Positions 1 through 9,483 of a stretch of 64,000 nt of DNA are shown one piece after another. The stretch spans positions 930,001 to 994,000 of the forward strand of contig JADJLB010000001.1 of NCBI GenBank assembly GCA_016705685.1, read 5' to 3'. The position numbers and the translations under genes were made by a program. Each line of letters opens with the position of its first letter. The stretch's first letter is position 1. The notes below the pieces were generated by a model. That model did not search any database. It was not told the origin of the DNA and saw only the letters and a program-made list of their open reading frames with translations. The stretch comes from Propionivibrio sp. (GTDB lineage Bacteria; Pseudomonadota; Gammaproteobacteria; Burkholderiales; Rhodocyclaceae).

Positions 1-1329
1 GGAAAGCGCATGCATTCCAACCTGCCCAAAGTACTGCACCCAGTGGCTGGCAAGGCGCTGGTTTCGCGGGTCATCGATAGCGCACGTTGCCTGTCGCCGC
101 AAACGCTGTGCCTGGTCTATGGACATGGCGGCGATGTCTTGCGGACAACGCTAGACGAACCTGACCTGGCCTGGGCATTACAGGAGCCCCAGCTCGGCAC
201 CGGGCACGCCGTGCAACAAGCCTTGCCGCATCTGAAAAACGAGGGAACGACGCTCATCCTCTATGGCGACGTGCCGCTGATTCGAGCAGAGACGCTGAAG
301 CGGCTGGTCGATGCGGCGCGGGACACACTGGCCATTCTGACGGTCGAGTTGAGCGACCCCAGCGGCTATGGCCGTATCGTTCGCGACGATGCCGGTCGGG
401 TGATGCGCATCGTGGAACAGAAAGACTCAAGCGCCGCCGAACGCGAAATACGCGAGATCAATACCGGTATCATGGCCATGCCGACGGCGCTGCTCGGGGA
501 ATGGCTGGGTCGCTTGTCCAACAACAATGCGCAGCAGGAGTATTACCTGACCGACATTGTCGGCATGGCTGTCGAAGCCGGGTTGACCATCCGTACGACC
601 TGTCCGGAAAACGAATGGGAAGTGCTCGGGGTGAATAGCAAGGTGCAGCTTGCCGAACTGGAGCGCATCGCACAACGTTGCACCGCCGAGCAGTTGATGG
701 AGCAGGGCGTGCGCCTGGCCGACCCGGCGCGCATCGACGTTCGCGGCGAGCTCGTTTGCGGGCGTGATGTGTTCATCGACGTCAATTGTGTTTTCGAGGG
801 GAAAGTCGTGCTCGACGATGCCGTCGAAATCGGTCCCAACTGCGTACTCTCCAATGCCCGTATCGGCGCCGGCACACGAATTGCCGCCTTTACGCACATT
901 GACGATGCCAGCGTCGGGCCGGCCAATAAAATCGGCCCCTTTGCGCGTTTGCGCCCGGGGACCGAACTGGCCGAGGATGTGCACATCGGCAATTTTGTTG
1001 AAATCAAGAAGAGCGGGATTGCGGCGCATTCCAAAGTCAATCATCTGGCTTATATCGGCGACGCCACTATTGGTCGCCGGGTCAATGTGGGCGCCGGAAC
1101 GATCACCTGCAACTACGATGGAGTAAACAAATTCCAGACCATCATAGAGGACGATGCGTTCATCGGTTCGGACACGCAGTTGGTTGCGCCGGTGACCGTT
1201 GGGCGTGGCGCAACCCTGGGCGCCGGCACCACGCTGAGTGAAAATGCCCCCCCCGACACGCTGACGCTGACCCGCGCCCGGCAAATATCCATCAACGGTT
1301 GGAAACGGCCGGTCAAAATCAAAAAGTGA
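1..1329 (+). CDS. glmU: Bifunctional GlmU (UDP-GlcNAc pyrophosphorylase / GlcN-1-P acetyltransferase), 5' partial
   Basis: GlmU acetylates glucosamine-1-phosphate and then couples it to UTP, giving UDP-GlcNAc for peptidoglycan and LPS in the cytoplasm. The reading frame is open from base 1 and begins [20 protein letters not shown], which is the end of the nucleotide-binding loop LAAGxGxRM. About ten N-terminal residues therefore lie upstream of the window, and the ATG at 10 is internal. The N-terminal half is the uridyltransferase domain. The second half is a left-handed beta-helix of hexapeptide repeats containing [13 protein letters not shown], with the acetyltransferase histidine, and [13 protein letters not shown]. 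It ends nine bases before glmS, so the two genes that make UDP-GlcNAc are probably co-transcribed. The identification is secure; only the start is missing. Confidence 0.97.
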   Translation, partial: GKRMHSNLPKVLHPVAGKALVSRVIDSARCLSPQTLCLVYGHGGDVLRTTLDEPDLAWALQEPQLGTGHAVQQALPHLKNEGTTLILYGDVPLIRAETLKRLVDAARDTLAILTVELSDPSGYGRIVRDDAGRVMRIVEQKDSSAAEREIREINTGIMAMPTALLGEWLGRLSNNNAQQEYYLTDIVGMAVEAGLTIRTTCPENEWEVLGVNSKVQLAELERIAQRCTAEQLMEQGVRLADPARIDVRGELVCGRDVFIDVNCVFEGKVVLDDAVEIGPNCVLSNARIGAGTRIAAFTHIDDASVGPANKIGPFARLRPGTELAEDVHIGNFVEIKKSGIAAHSKVNHLAYIGDATIGRRVNVGAGTITCNYDGVNKFQTIIEDDAFIGSDTQLVAPVTVGRGATLGAGTTLSENAPPDTLTLTRARQISINGWKRPVKIKK

Positions 1330-1337
1330 GCTAGTTC

Positions 1338-3167
1338 ATGTGTGGCATCGTTGCGGCGGTCGCAGATCGCAATGTAGTTTCCGTTTTACTCGAAGGCTTG
1401 CGCAGGCTCGAATATCGGGGCTATGACTCGGCTGGTTTGGCGCTGATCAATGGCTCAGGTTTGCATCGCTTGCGTGCCGTCGGCCGGGTGGCCGAACTCA
1501 CCGCACAGGCCGACGAAAACCACGCTTCCGGTAACACGGGAATTGCCCATACCCGCTGGGCAACGCACGGTGCGCCGTCCGAACGCAATGCCCATCCGCA
1601 TATCTCGGAAGGCCTGGCCGTTGTGCATAACGGCATCATCGAAAACCACGAATTCCTGCGTGCCCGGCTGAAGTCCGAAGGCTATCAATTCACGTCGGAT
1701 ACCGACACCGAGGTCGTCGGCCACCTGATTGCTTCCGAACTGAAAAAATGCCCGGACTTCTTTGACGCGACGCGCGCAGCGATCGCCCAACTGCAAGGAG
1801 CGTATGCTCTCGCCGTCCTGTGCGAAGCCGACCCCGAGCGCATCGTCGTTGCCCGTGAAGGCTCGCCCCTGTTGCTTGGCCTGGCCGACGACGGCAACTA
1901 TGCCGCATCCGACGCGTCGGCCCTGCTGCAAGTCACGCGGCGCATCGTTCACCTGGAAAACGGCGATTGCGCCGAATTGAAGCGCGGCAGTTATCGCATC
2001 ACGCGCATTGACGGCTCGCCGGTCGAGCGTGCCGAGACCGAGTCGCAGCTCTCCGCCGATGCGGTGGAGCTCGGCCAGTATCGCCACTACATGCAGAAGG
2101 AAATCTTCGAGCAACCGGTGGCGCTCTCCAACACGCTGGAAATGCTCGGCGCGGCGCGCAGCATTCAGCCCGGCCTGTTTGGCGCCAACACCGAGGCGGT
2201 CTTCAAGGAAATCCGCCAGGTACTGATCATCGCCTGCGGCACCAGCTATCATGCGGGTCTGGTGGCGCGTTACTGGCTGGAAGAAATCGCCGGCATTGCG
2301 TGCAACGTCGAAGTGGCCAGCGAATACCGCTATCGCGAATCGGTTCCCGATCCCCGGACGCTGGTCGTCACGCTGTCGCAGTCGGGCGAAACGGCCGACA
2401 CGCTGGCCGCGCTGCACCACGCCAAAGCGCTTGGCATGACGCACACCTTATGCATCTGCAATGTGCCCGAGTCTTCGCTGGTCCGCGAGAATGCGCTGCG
2501 CTTCATCACCCGCGCCGGCCCGGAAATCGGCGTCGCTTCTACCAAGGCATTCACCACGCAACTGGCCGCGTTGTACCTGATGACCCTGATATTCGCCAAG
2601 CTGCGCGGTCGTTTATCCGAGCAGCGTGAGGCCGCTGAGCTGCAAGCCTTGCGCCATCTGCCGATTGCGCTTGCCAAAGTGCTAGAGCTTGAACCACAGA
2701 TCCGCGAATGGTCCGAACACTTTGCCATGAAACAGGATGCGCTGTTCCTCGGTCGCGGCCGGCATTATCCAATCGCGCTCGAAGGCGCCCTCAAGCTCAA
2801 GGAAATCAGCTACATCCACGCCGAAGCCTATCCGGCCGGCGAGCTAAAGCACGGACCGCTGGCCCTGGTCGACAAGAATATGCCGGTGATCGCCGTGGCG
2901 CCCAACGATGCACTGCTGGAAAAGTTGAAGTCGAACCTGCAGGAGGTTCGCGCGCGTGGCGGCGAACTCTATGTCTTTGCCGACGCGGATGGCGAAATGG
3001 TCGCCTCGGACGGCTTGCATGTCATGCATCTGCCCGAGCATTACGGCCAGCTTTCCGCGCTGCTGCACGTTGTTCCTCTGCAATTGCTGGCCTATCACGT
3101 CGCGCTGGTACGCGGGACAGATGTCGACAAGCCACGCAATTTGGCCAAGTCAGTAACTGTTGAGTAG
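1338..3167 (+). CDS. glmS: Glutamine--fructose-6-phosphate aminotransferase (isomerizing)
   Basis: GlmS converts fructose-6-phosphate and glutamine to glucosamine-6-phosphate, the first committed step of amino-sugar synthesis. The protein has 609 residues, the normal length. It starts MCGIVAAV, so Cys2 becomes the N-terminal nucleophile of the glutaminase domain after Met removal, followed by [10 protein letters not shown]. Two SIS sugar-isomerase domains follow, seen in [24 protein letters not shown] and [11 protein letters not shown]. The C-terminus has the usual [13 protein letters not shown] ending. It lies directly behind glmU. No glmS ribozyme is expected in this group, and none can be seen in the nine-base gap. 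No convincing terminator follows the gene. Confidence 0.98.
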   Translation: MCGIVAAVADRNVVSVLLEGLRRLEYRGYDSAGLALINGSGLHRLRAVGRVAELTAQADENHASGNTGIAHTRWATHGAPSERNAHPHISEGLAVVHNGIIENHEFLRARLKSEGYQFTSDTDTEVVGHLIASELKKCPDFFDATRAAIAQLQGAYALAVLCEADPERIVVAREGSPLLLGLADDGNYAASDASALLQVTRRIVHLENGDCAELKRGSYRITRIDGSPVERAETESQLSADAVELGQYRHYMQKEIFEQPVALSNTLEMLGAARSIQPGLFGANTEAVFKEIRQVLIIACGTSYHAGLVARYWLEEIAGIACNVEVASEYRYRESVPDPRTLVVTLSQSGETADTLAALHHAKALGMTHTLCICNVPESSLVRENALRFITRAGPEIGVASTKAFTTQLAALYLMTLIFAKLRGRLSEQREAAELQALRHLPIALAKVLELEPQIREWSEHFAMKQDALFLGRGRHYPIALEGALKLKEISYIHAEAYPAGELKHGPLALVDKNMPVIAVAPNDALLEKLKSNLQEVRARGGELYVFADADGEMVASDGLHVMHLPEHYGQLSALLHVVPLQLLAYHVALVRGTDVDKPRNLAKSVTVE

Positions 3168-3196
3168 CCTGTTCGACAATGGAATGCCTGTTCTTT

Positions 3197-3256
3197 GCCA
3201 ATATAGTCTGAGACAGCGCAATAAACTCTGAGACAGGGCATTAAAGTCTGAGACAG
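3197..3256. repeat. Three tandem 20-bp repeats, possible insertion-sequence end
   Basis: Three consecutive 20-bp units (3197-3216, 3217-3236, 3237-3256) each end in the identical decamer TCTGAGACAG. The preceding ten bases are also similar (gccaatatag, cgcaataaac, ggcattaaag). Short repeats at this spacing are typical of multi-site transposase-binding ends, such as those of IS21-type elements. No transposase gene or second end is visible nearby, so this may be a solo remnant. The period of two helical turns would also suit a protein-binding array. Confidence 0.6.
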
Positions 3257-3843
3257 GTCGGCACCACAACGCAACGCATCTAGTGAAGCCGGTTTGAGTA
3301 GTGAAAACCGCCAATTATTCCAATCGCAAATCCGACAGTGACTTAGATAGGAGCGTGCCACCTAAAACACTTCGTTCCCGTCACTTCTTTGTGCCCCTAA
3401 GTTTGGTCATTTGAAGCTGTCGAGAAGGCCTCACCGCTGGAACCAAAAATAGCCATTCTGAGTGCTCAGAAACCGTATTCTTGAACGGGAACGGCAGCTC
3501 TTGATGCCCATGCTTAATCAGCGAACGGCTGCTTCCATTCTTGGCCACTGACCGCAGAGGGCACAGAGCACGTATTCGCGCAATAGGTAACCCGCCGTTC
3601 AGGACGATGTGGGGCTCAGCGGCAGGCAAGCGTTACACGGCTGACCGAACGTCAACGCAACGCCAACGGCGGCTAAGGCTGAACGGCCTTAGGGTTCTGT
3701 GCCAAGAAACAATTTGACACCCTCGTGCCGAATAGATAACTGCTCCTGCAATTCCACCTGCCGACGGCACACCTGCTGCATGACTTGCTGGCCGCGGCTA
3801 TACTTGCGCTTCCCTTGTCGAAAAATTCTTTCAGGACGCTTTA
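3257..3843. other. Intergenic region without a supported gene
   Basis: This stretch between glmS and the trpB2-like gene has no reading frame with recognisable protein sequence. An 82-codon minus-strand frame (3381-3629) looks accidental. There is a small perfect hairpin, CTAAGGC / GCCTTAG (3673-3679 with 3686-3692), not followed by a T run. A TATACT hexamer at 3799-3804 could be a -10 box for the next gene, but no good -35 box goes with it. The base composition is lower in G+C than the flanking genes, consistent with acquired or decayed DNA next to the repeats at 3197-3256. Confidence 0.4.
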
Positions 3844-5208
3844 ATGGAATCGCTGCGCTTCGTGCTGCCCAAGCTGAAATCCCGACGCACTGGTACAACG
3901 TCGTTGCCGATATGCCCAATGCGCCTTTGCCGCCACTCGGGCCGGACGGCAAGCCAGCTACGCCGGAACAGATGGGCGCCATCTTCCCGATGGCGATTCT
4001 TGAACAGGAAATGTCGAGCGAGCGCTGGATTCCGATTCCGCAGCCGGTGCGCGAGATTTATCGCCTATGGCGACCGTCGCCCTTGGTGCGCGCCGCCAGA
4101 CTTGAGGAAATGCTGGGGACACCGGCAAAGATCTACTACAAGAACGAGAGCGTTTCGCCTGCCGGTTCGCATAAGCCGAATACTGCGGTGGCGCAGGCGT
4201 ATTACAACAAGCAGGCGGGCATCAAGCGCATCACCACGGAAACCGGCGCCGGTCAGTGGGGCAGTTCAATGGCGCTGGCCGGCCAAATGTTCGGGCTCGA
4301 TGTCCGCGTCTATATGGTCAAAGTCAGTTATCACCAGAAGCCATACCGCCGTTCGATGATGCAAAACCTGGGGCGCCGAGGTGTTTGCCAGCCCATCCAA
4401 CTTGACGAAGACCGGCCTCGATGCACTGGCGATCGATCCGAACAATATGGGTTCGCTCGGTCTGGCCATCTCCGAAGCCGTTGAGGAAGCCGCTTCGCGC
4501 GCCGATACCAACTATGCCCTCGGCTCGGTGCTCAACCATGTGGCCCTGCATCAGACCATCATCGGTCTGGAAGCCAAGAAGCAACTCGAAATGGCCGGCG
4601 ATTGGCCGGATGTCATCTTCGCGCCCTGCGGCGGAGGCTCTTCGTTTGCCGGACTGGCATTCCCCTTCATTGCCGACAATGCAAGCGGCGGACGCAACGG
4701 CAAGCCGGTGCGGCTGGTGGCGGTTGAGCCCGCGTCGTGCCCGTCATTGACCAAGGGCGATTTTGCTTACGATTTCGGCGATGCTTCCGGTTTCACCCCG
4801 CTGATGAAAATGTATACGCTGGGTCACGACTTCATGCCGCCGGGAATTCATGCCGGCGGCCTGCGCTATCACGGCGCATCGCCGCTCGTTTCGCAGCTTT
4901 ACCACGAAGGTTTGATCGAGGCGATGGCTGTGCCGCAACTGGCGACCTTCGACGCCGGGGTGATGTTTGCCCGCGCCGAAGGCATCATTCCGGCGCCCGA
5001 ATCCAATCACGCCATTCGTGCCGTTATCGATGAAGCCTTGCGCTGCAAGGAAACCGGCGAGGCCAAGACCCTTCTCTTTAACCTGACAGGGCACGGTTAC
5101 TTTGACATGGCCTCGTATGACCGCTATTTTGCCGGTGAACTGGAGGATTTCAGTTACCCGGAAGCGGCGATCAAGGAATCGCTGCGGCACTTGCCGAAGG
5201 TCGGCTGA
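3844..5208 (+). pseudogene. trpB2: TrpB2-type tryptophan synthase beta chain, two compensating frame breaks
   Basis: The family makes tryptophan from indole and serine with PLP; this is the TrpB2 subgroup rather than the canonical beta chain. The start is ATG 3844 (MESLRFVLP) with AGGA eight bases upstream. Homology then moves to another frame near 3870 (AEIPTHWYNVVADMP), as if one base were missing after CCC. It runs through KNESVSPAGSHKPNTAVAQA (PLP lysine region) and ETGAGQWGSSMALAGQ. It returns to the first frame at 4363-4366, where AAAA in place of AAA turns the expected MQTWGAEVFASPSN into MQNLGRRGV. The rest, with the phosphate loop FAPCGGGSS, is intact to the stop. Because the two breaks cancel, sequencing error at homopolymers is as likely as a true pseudogene. 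The next gene begins 20 bases downstream. Confidence 0.85.
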
Positions 5209-5228
5209 GGCCAAGGAATCGATTCAGA

Positions 5229-5915
5229 ATGCGCGTCCTCGTTTTCCTGCTAATCCTGATCAACCTGTTGTTTCTGGCATGGACGCAGGGTTACCTGGGC
5301 GATTCGTCCAACCCCGATGCCCATCGCATACAAAATCAATTGTTGGCCGACCAGGTCAAGGTCGTGTCGCGCGACGAACCGCCAGAAGTCGCGACTGCAC
5401 CCAAGAAATCCAGCAAGGCGGAAGAGACGAGTAGTGCCGACGCCTGCCTACTGCTAAGCGATGTGTCGATCGCCGAAATCGCCCAGATCGAAGCGTTGCT
5501 CACCGAAAAGCTGCCCGCTTTCAAGTCCGAGCGAACGGCCATTACCGGTGGATCGAGCTATTGGGTCAATATCCCCCCGTTGGCCAACAAGAAAGAGGCT
5601 GACGCGAAAGTCGCCGAACTGAAGAAGCTCAATATCACGGAGTTTTTTGTCGTGCAGGAGACCGGTCCCAATAATCGAGCCATTTCGCTGGGGCTGTACT
5701 CCACTCAGGCCGCGGCCAAGACGCGGCTCGAAGCGCTGGCGAACAAGGGAGTTAAATCGGCCAAGATTGTCGAGCGCATCGTCAAGCCGGCATCGGCCTC
5801 GATCGAAATTCGTGGGCCAGAAGCACAGGCCGATGCGCTGCGACAAGCAATTGCCGAGGCACTGCCCGAGAGCAAGTCGACCGCCTGCAAGGTGCAGGCG
5901 GCTGCCAAGCAATGA
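5229..5915 (+). CDS. SPOR-domain membrane-anchored protein
   Basis: The protein has 228 residues. A hydrophobic N-terminal segment (about residues 3-20, VLVFLLILINLLFLAW) is a probable single membrane anchor, so the rest should lie in the periplasm. A charged linker follows (about residues 25-70). The C-terminal half has the SPOR pattern: SYWVNIPPLANKKEADAKVA, then FFVVQETGPNNRAISLGLYS and a final ARLEALANKG-like helix. SPOR domains bind peptidoglycan that lacks stem peptides, usually at the division septum. The neighbouring zapD also acts in division. The stop overlaps the coaE start (ATGA). The precise partner or role cannot be read from the sequence. Confidence 0.85.
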   Translation: MRVLVFLLILINLLFLAWTQGYLGDSSNPDAHRIQNQLLADQVKVVSRDEPPEVATAPKKSSKAEETSSADACLLLSDVSIAEIAQIEALLTEKLPAFKSERTAITGGSSYWVNIPPLANKKEADAKVAELKKLNITEFFVVQETGPNNRAISLGLYSTQAAAKTRLEALANKGVKSAKIVERIVKPASASIEIRGPEAQADALRQAIAEALPESKSTACKVQAAAKQ

Positions 5916-6517
5916 GTTTTGTCGTTGGCTTGACCGGCGGCATAGGCAGCGGCAAGAGCACCGTGGCCGAGTGTTTCTCCTCGCTGGGCGTGGCCGTCGT
6001 CGATACCGATGTCATCGCGCATGCACTGACCGTCGCGCAAGGCGCCGCCATGCCGGATATTCAGGCAGCCTTTGGCGAATCGGTGCTGCTGGCAGACGGT
6101 GGCCTGGATCGTGCGGCAATGCGCCGCCTTGTCTTTTCCGATCCTTCGGCAAAATCCCGGCTGGAAGCCATCATTCACCCCCTGATCCGCCACGAGAGCG
6201 AGCTGCGTTGCCGTTTGGTGACAGGGGTGCCGTATGTGATGCTGGTCGTTCCGCTGCTCATAGAATCCGCCGCGTATCGCCAGCGGGTCAATCGGATTCT
6301 GGTTGTCGATTGCGATGAAGATCTGCAGATATCAAGGGTCATGGCGCGCAGCGGCCTTTCGGATAAAGAAGTTCGGTCGATCATCGCCACGCAGGCTTCG
6401 CGTGAACAGCGCTTGGCTGCGGCCGATGACGTTGTATTCAATACGGCGGACCGGGAATATATTCGGGAACAAGTGATTGCATTACATCGGCGTTATCTTG
6501 ACCTTACGACCTTATGA
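5912..6517 (+). CDS. coaE: Dephospho-CoA kinase
   Basis: CoaE phosphorylates the 3'-hydroxyl of dephospho-CoA, the last step of coenzyme A synthesis in the cytoplasm. The 201-residue protein has the P-loop GLTGGIGSGKSTV at residues 6-18, then VVDTDVIAHALT (adenine/CoA-site aspartates) and HPLIRHESE in the lid region, all standard for the family. It overlaps the SPOR gene by four bases, so translation is probably coupled. In most betaproteobacteria coaE follows the prepilin peptidase gene pilD; here the SPOR gene takes that position. The downstream order coaE-zapD-yacG is the usual one. Confidence 0.96.
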   Translation: MSFVVGLTGGIGSGKSTVAECFSSLGVAVVDTDVIAHALTVAQGAAMPDIQAAFGESVLLADGGLDRAAMRRLVFSDPSAKSRLEAIIHPLIRHESELRCRLVTGVPYVMLVVPLLIESAAYRQRVNRILVVDCDEDLQISRVMARSGLSDKEVRSIIATQASREQRLAAADDVVFNTADREYIREQVIALHRRYLDLTTL

Positions 6518-6624
6518 CCCCGTGCTGATATAGTTAGCGAAGATTGTTAATGCAGACTGTTGAGGTTTTGTTGCAAATGCCTCAGAATGAATCCGATTTT
6601 CATTTTTTATCCTCTGGCGACGGT

Positions 6625-7380
6625 GTGATTACATACGAATATCCTTTCAATGAGCGCATACGCACCTTGCTGCGCCTGGAGGATTTGTTCGACAAGGCGA
6701 GCTACTTTGTCGAACTCGAGGGTACGCGCGAACATCACGTCGTTCTGCTGACGCTGTTCGAGATCCTTGAAGTGGCGGGCCGTGCCGATCTCAAGATGGA
6801 TCTGATTCAGGAACTCGAACGTCAACGTCAGTCCTTGCTTATCTTCCGCAATAATCCGGATATCTCCGAAGAGGCGCTGTCCGGCGCGCTCTACGAAATA
6901 GAACAGGCTTCCGCAGCGTTGCTCGGCATGACCGGCAAGATCGGCCAGTATTTGCGCGAAAACGACTGGTTGATGGGCATCCGCAGCCGCGCTGTCATTC
7001 CGGGGGGGGTCTGCCAATTCGATTTGCCCTCGTACCATTCCTGGATGCACCAGAGCCCCGCTACCCGACGCGACGCCTTGCTGGCTTGGTTCAAACCTTT
7101 CATGCCGTTGCGCAATGGGCTGACCATCGTGCTCAGGTTGTTGCGCGGCAGCGGACGTATGGAGCAAAAAGTGGCCGAAGGCGGCGCTTTCCAGATGATG
7201 CTCGGCAGCAGTGGGGCTCAGATGGTGCGGGTTTCGCTTCAGGAAAAAGAGCCGTATGTCCCCGAAATCAGTGCCAACAAGTACGCGCTGAATATCCGCT
7301 TCACCTGCCCGGACTACGATCATCGCTCGCGTCATGCCGAGAGCAATGTCGAGTTTGACATGGTGTTCTGCAACCTCTGA
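6625..7380 (+). CDS. zapD: Cell division protein ZapD
   Basis: ZapD crosslinks FtsZ filaments at the division ring. The homologous part starts VITYEYPFNERIRTLLRLED, the usual N-terminus of the family, at GTG 6625. The same frame is open upstream to ATG 6550 and TTG 6544, which would add 25-27 residues that the family normally lacks. None of these candidate starts has a strong ribosome-binding site, so the start is open. The mainly helical N-terminal domain contains LLTLFEILEVAGRADLK and IPGGVCQFDLPSYHSWMH, and the C-terminal beta domain ends with SNVEFDMVFCNL. The stop overlaps the yacG start (TGATG), and the gene order matches other betaproteobacteria. Confidence 0.92.
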   Translation: MITYEYPFNERIRTLLRLEDLFDKASYFVELEGTREHHVVLLTLFEILEVAGRADLKMDLIQELERQRQSLLIFRNNPDISEEALSGALYEIEQASAALLGMTGKIGQYLRENDWLMGIRSRAVIPGGVCQFDLPSYHSWMHQSPATRRDALLAWFKPFMPLRNGLTIVLRLLRGSGRMEQKVAEGGAFQMMLGSSGAQMVRVSLQEKEPYVPEISANKYALNIRFTCPDYDHRSRHAESNVEFDMVFCNL

Positions 7381-7583
7381 TGCTCGGAGCCGGGCGGAAG
7401 ATCAACTGCCCGCAGTGTGGCAGCGAGTCGGTCTGGAGCGTCGAGAACCCTTGTCGCCCGTTCTGTTGCGAACGCTGCAAACTCATTGACATGGGTGCCT
7501 GGGCCTCCGAGGCGTACCGGGTGCCGGTACAGGAGTCGACCGATCCGCTCTCCGAGTCTTCCCCGGCCGGTGAGGCTTCCTGA
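7380..7583 (+). CDS. yacG: DNA gyrase inhibitor YacG (zinc-finger protein)
   Basis: YacG is a small zinc protein that binds GyrB and blocks DNA binding by gyrase. The 67 residues include a treble-clef zinc site with cysteines at positions 10, 13, 29 and 33 (NCPQCGS ... CCERCKLIDMGAWA). The conserved LIDMGAWASEAYRV segment follows. The ATG overlaps the zapD stop by one base, so the two genes are translationally coupled. The next gene is convergent. Confidence 0.93.
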   Translation: MLGAGRKINCPQCGSESVWSVENPCRPFCCERCKLIDMGAWASEAYRVPVQESTDPLSESSPAGEAS

Positions 7584-7590
7584 GTCGTTC

Positions 7591-8534
7591 TTACCAGCCG
7601 CGCATCAGCGCTATTCCGTGAGCGCCAAACGCCCAGGCGGTTTCAAGCAGTTCGGGCTTCATGCCACCGAGGGAAAAGACCGGCAGCGGTGATTTTCGCT
7701 CAAGCGCGCGAATTCGTCCCAGCCCATGCCAATGACGCCGGGATGGCTTTTCGTGGGCAGGAGCGGGCCGAGCAGGGCAAAATCGAGACCGAGCGCGGCT
7801 GCGCGTGCCAATTCCTCCGCGGTGTGGCAGGAAGCCCCAATCCGCTCAAATGACGGGCGTTGCGCAAGCGCCATGAGCCGAGAGCTTGAGAGGTGCAAGC
7901 CGTGCGCGCCTACCGCGCGAGCCAGCGCTTCGTCATCGTTAACCAGGACGCGAGCGCCAGGATAGCCAGCGGTCAGCGCCATTACGCCTCTGGCCAGACG
8001 CAAACGTTCGGAAGGTGACAAGGTCTTGTCCCGAACCTGGATCATGCGCAGGCCCCCGGCCAGTGCGCTTTCCAGTCTTGCCAATTCGGCGTCGATGCCA
8101 TTTGCGGCGGCGTTGGTCAGGGCATAGAGGGACGGCAGGTCGAGTGCGCGCAGTATCGGGCCGTTGGCGGGCAGCAGAGGTGCCACGGGCGACACGGCGC
8201 CGATCCTTGTCCAGGCAAAGCCGCTGTGCTCGATGGGCGCGATTTCGCCTTGCCATGCCACGACCCGGAAAAACTTCAGGCGTACGGTGGCGTGCGGGTA
8301 GGTGTACTGGCAGGAAAGCCATGGCCAGGCGCGCTCCAGGGTAATACCCAGTTCTTCCTGCAACTCGCGCTGCAGCGCCTCGCGCAGGCTTTCGCCCGGC
8401 TCGACCTTGCCGCCGGGAAACTCCCAGTAGCCGGAATAGGGTTTGCCTTCGGGCCGCTGGGCGAGCAGGAATTCAGTGCCTTCCTGGCCTTCGCGCAACA
8501 AAATGGCCGCGGCGACTTCGACCACTTCGCTCAT
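7591..8534 (-). CDS. Nudix hydrolase fused to a ThiE-like domain, frame break near 7701
   Basis: The N-terminal domain (about residues 1-130) is a MutT-type Nudix hydrolase. GGKVEPGESLREALQRELQE followed by ELGI is the Nudix box GX5EX7REUXEEXGU, which binds metal and cleaves (d)NTP-type substrates such as 8-oxo-dGTP. The C-terminal domain resembles thiamine-phosphate synthase (SLYALTN, MIQVRDKTL, VLVNDDEALA, GLHLSSS, GASCHTAEEL, LGPLLPTKSHPG), a fusion common in betaproteobacteria. Whether the ThiE-like part is active is unclear. The uninterrupted frame stops at 7659. The expected end (ERKSPLPVFSLGGMKPELLE to ALMRGW, stop 7591) is present in another frame, so one base seems to be missing near 7701. 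The start overlaps the stop of the ATPase gene by four bases. Confidence 0.88.
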
Positions 8535-9433
8535 CGGCGGCGTTTTGTGCGGGCGGCCTTATGTTCATGCGATCCGGCCCAGTCCTTGGCAAACTGCCAT
8601 GCCACGCGTCCGCTGCGCGACCCGCGCATCAAGGCCCAGTTGAGCGCATCGCGTTCAGCATGGGCAATTTCGGACTCGTTGCAACCATAGTGCTGCAGCC
8701 AATGCGCGGCGATGTCGAGGTAGGCGTCCTGATCAAAGGGGTAGAAAGAAAGCCAGAGACCGAATCGTTCGGACAGCGAAATCTTTTCCTCTACGGATTC
8801 GCCTGGGTGGATTTCATCGCCGACACGTTTGTTTTCGAGGTTTTCCTCGAAATACTCCGGCATCAGATGGCGGCGGTTCGATGTGGCGTAGATCAGCACA
8901 TTATCCGGCGCCGAGGCCAGCGAACCGTCAAGAACAACTTTCAAGGCCTTGAACGTGGCATCGCCGGCATCGAACGACAGATCGTCGCAAAACAGGATGA
9001 ACCGTTCGGGTCGGCCTTCGACCAGTTCGACGATGTCCGCCAGGTCGATCAGATCGCCTTTCTCGACTTCAATGACTCGCAAACCTTGAGCTGCGTACTC
9101 GTTGAGCAGTGCCTTGATCAGAGACGATTTACCCGACCCGCGTGCGCCTGTCAGCAGAACATTGTTTGCCGGCCGCGCGGCGATGAATTGGCGCGTATTG
9201 ATGTCGACGCGCATCTTCTGGTCGTCGATATCGAGCAAATCGATCAGACGGATGCTGGAGAGGCGCATGATCGGTTGCAGATATCCCGCCCGGCCACGCT
9301 TGCGCCAGCGAAAGGCGATGGCGGAATTCCAGTCCGGCACGGGAGAGGCCGGTGGGAGCAAAGGTTCGATGCGTTCGAGCAACTTTTCAGCGCGGGCAAG
9401 GAAATCGGCAAGTTGCCGGGTCGGGTCGTTCAT
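8531..9433 (-). CDS. DUF815-family AAA+ ATPase
   Basis: The protein has 300 residues. The ATPase core starts about residue 60. Walker A is TGARGSGKSSLIKALL (about residue 95), a Walker B-like FILFCDDLSFD follows, and IYATSNRRHLMPEYF fits sensor 1. HPGESVEEKISLSERFG before the C-terminal helical part is typical of DUF815, a widespread ATPase family of unknown cellular role. It is translated just before the Nudix gene with an ATGA overlap. It diverges from mltA across about 50 bases, so that short gap must hold both promoters. Confidence 0.9.
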   Translation of the reverse strand: MNDPTRQLADFLARAEKLLERIEPLLPPASPVPDWNSAIAFRWRKRGRAGYLQPIMRLSSIRLIDLLDIDDQKMRVDINTRQFIAARPANNVLLTGARGSGKSSLIKALLNEYAAQGLRVIEVEKGDLIDLADIVELVEGRPERFILFCDDLSFDAGDATFKALKVVLDGSLASAPDNVLIYATSNRRHLMPEYFEENLENKRVGDEIHPGESVEEKISLSERFGLWLSFYPFDQDAYLDIAAHWLQHYGCNESEIAHAERDALNWALMRGSRSGRVAWQFAKDWAGSHEHKAARTKRRR

Positions 9434-9483
9434 CGGGAAGCTATACTTTGCAGTTTTATAAGTCCCTGCACTTTAGCCAAACC

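Noticed and set aside
1455-2444. 329-codon open frame opposite glmS
   Set aside because: Shadow of glmS without recognisable sequence or ribosome-binding site.
3381-3629. 82-codon minus-strand frame in the glmS-trpB2 gap
   Set aside because: No family resemblance, no ribosome-binding site, and the composition fits non-coding DNA.
4381-5208. A separate short TrpB gene starting at 4381
   Set aside because: It is the C-terminal continuation of the gene that starts at 3844; the join at the AAAA run at 4363 restores the family alignment.
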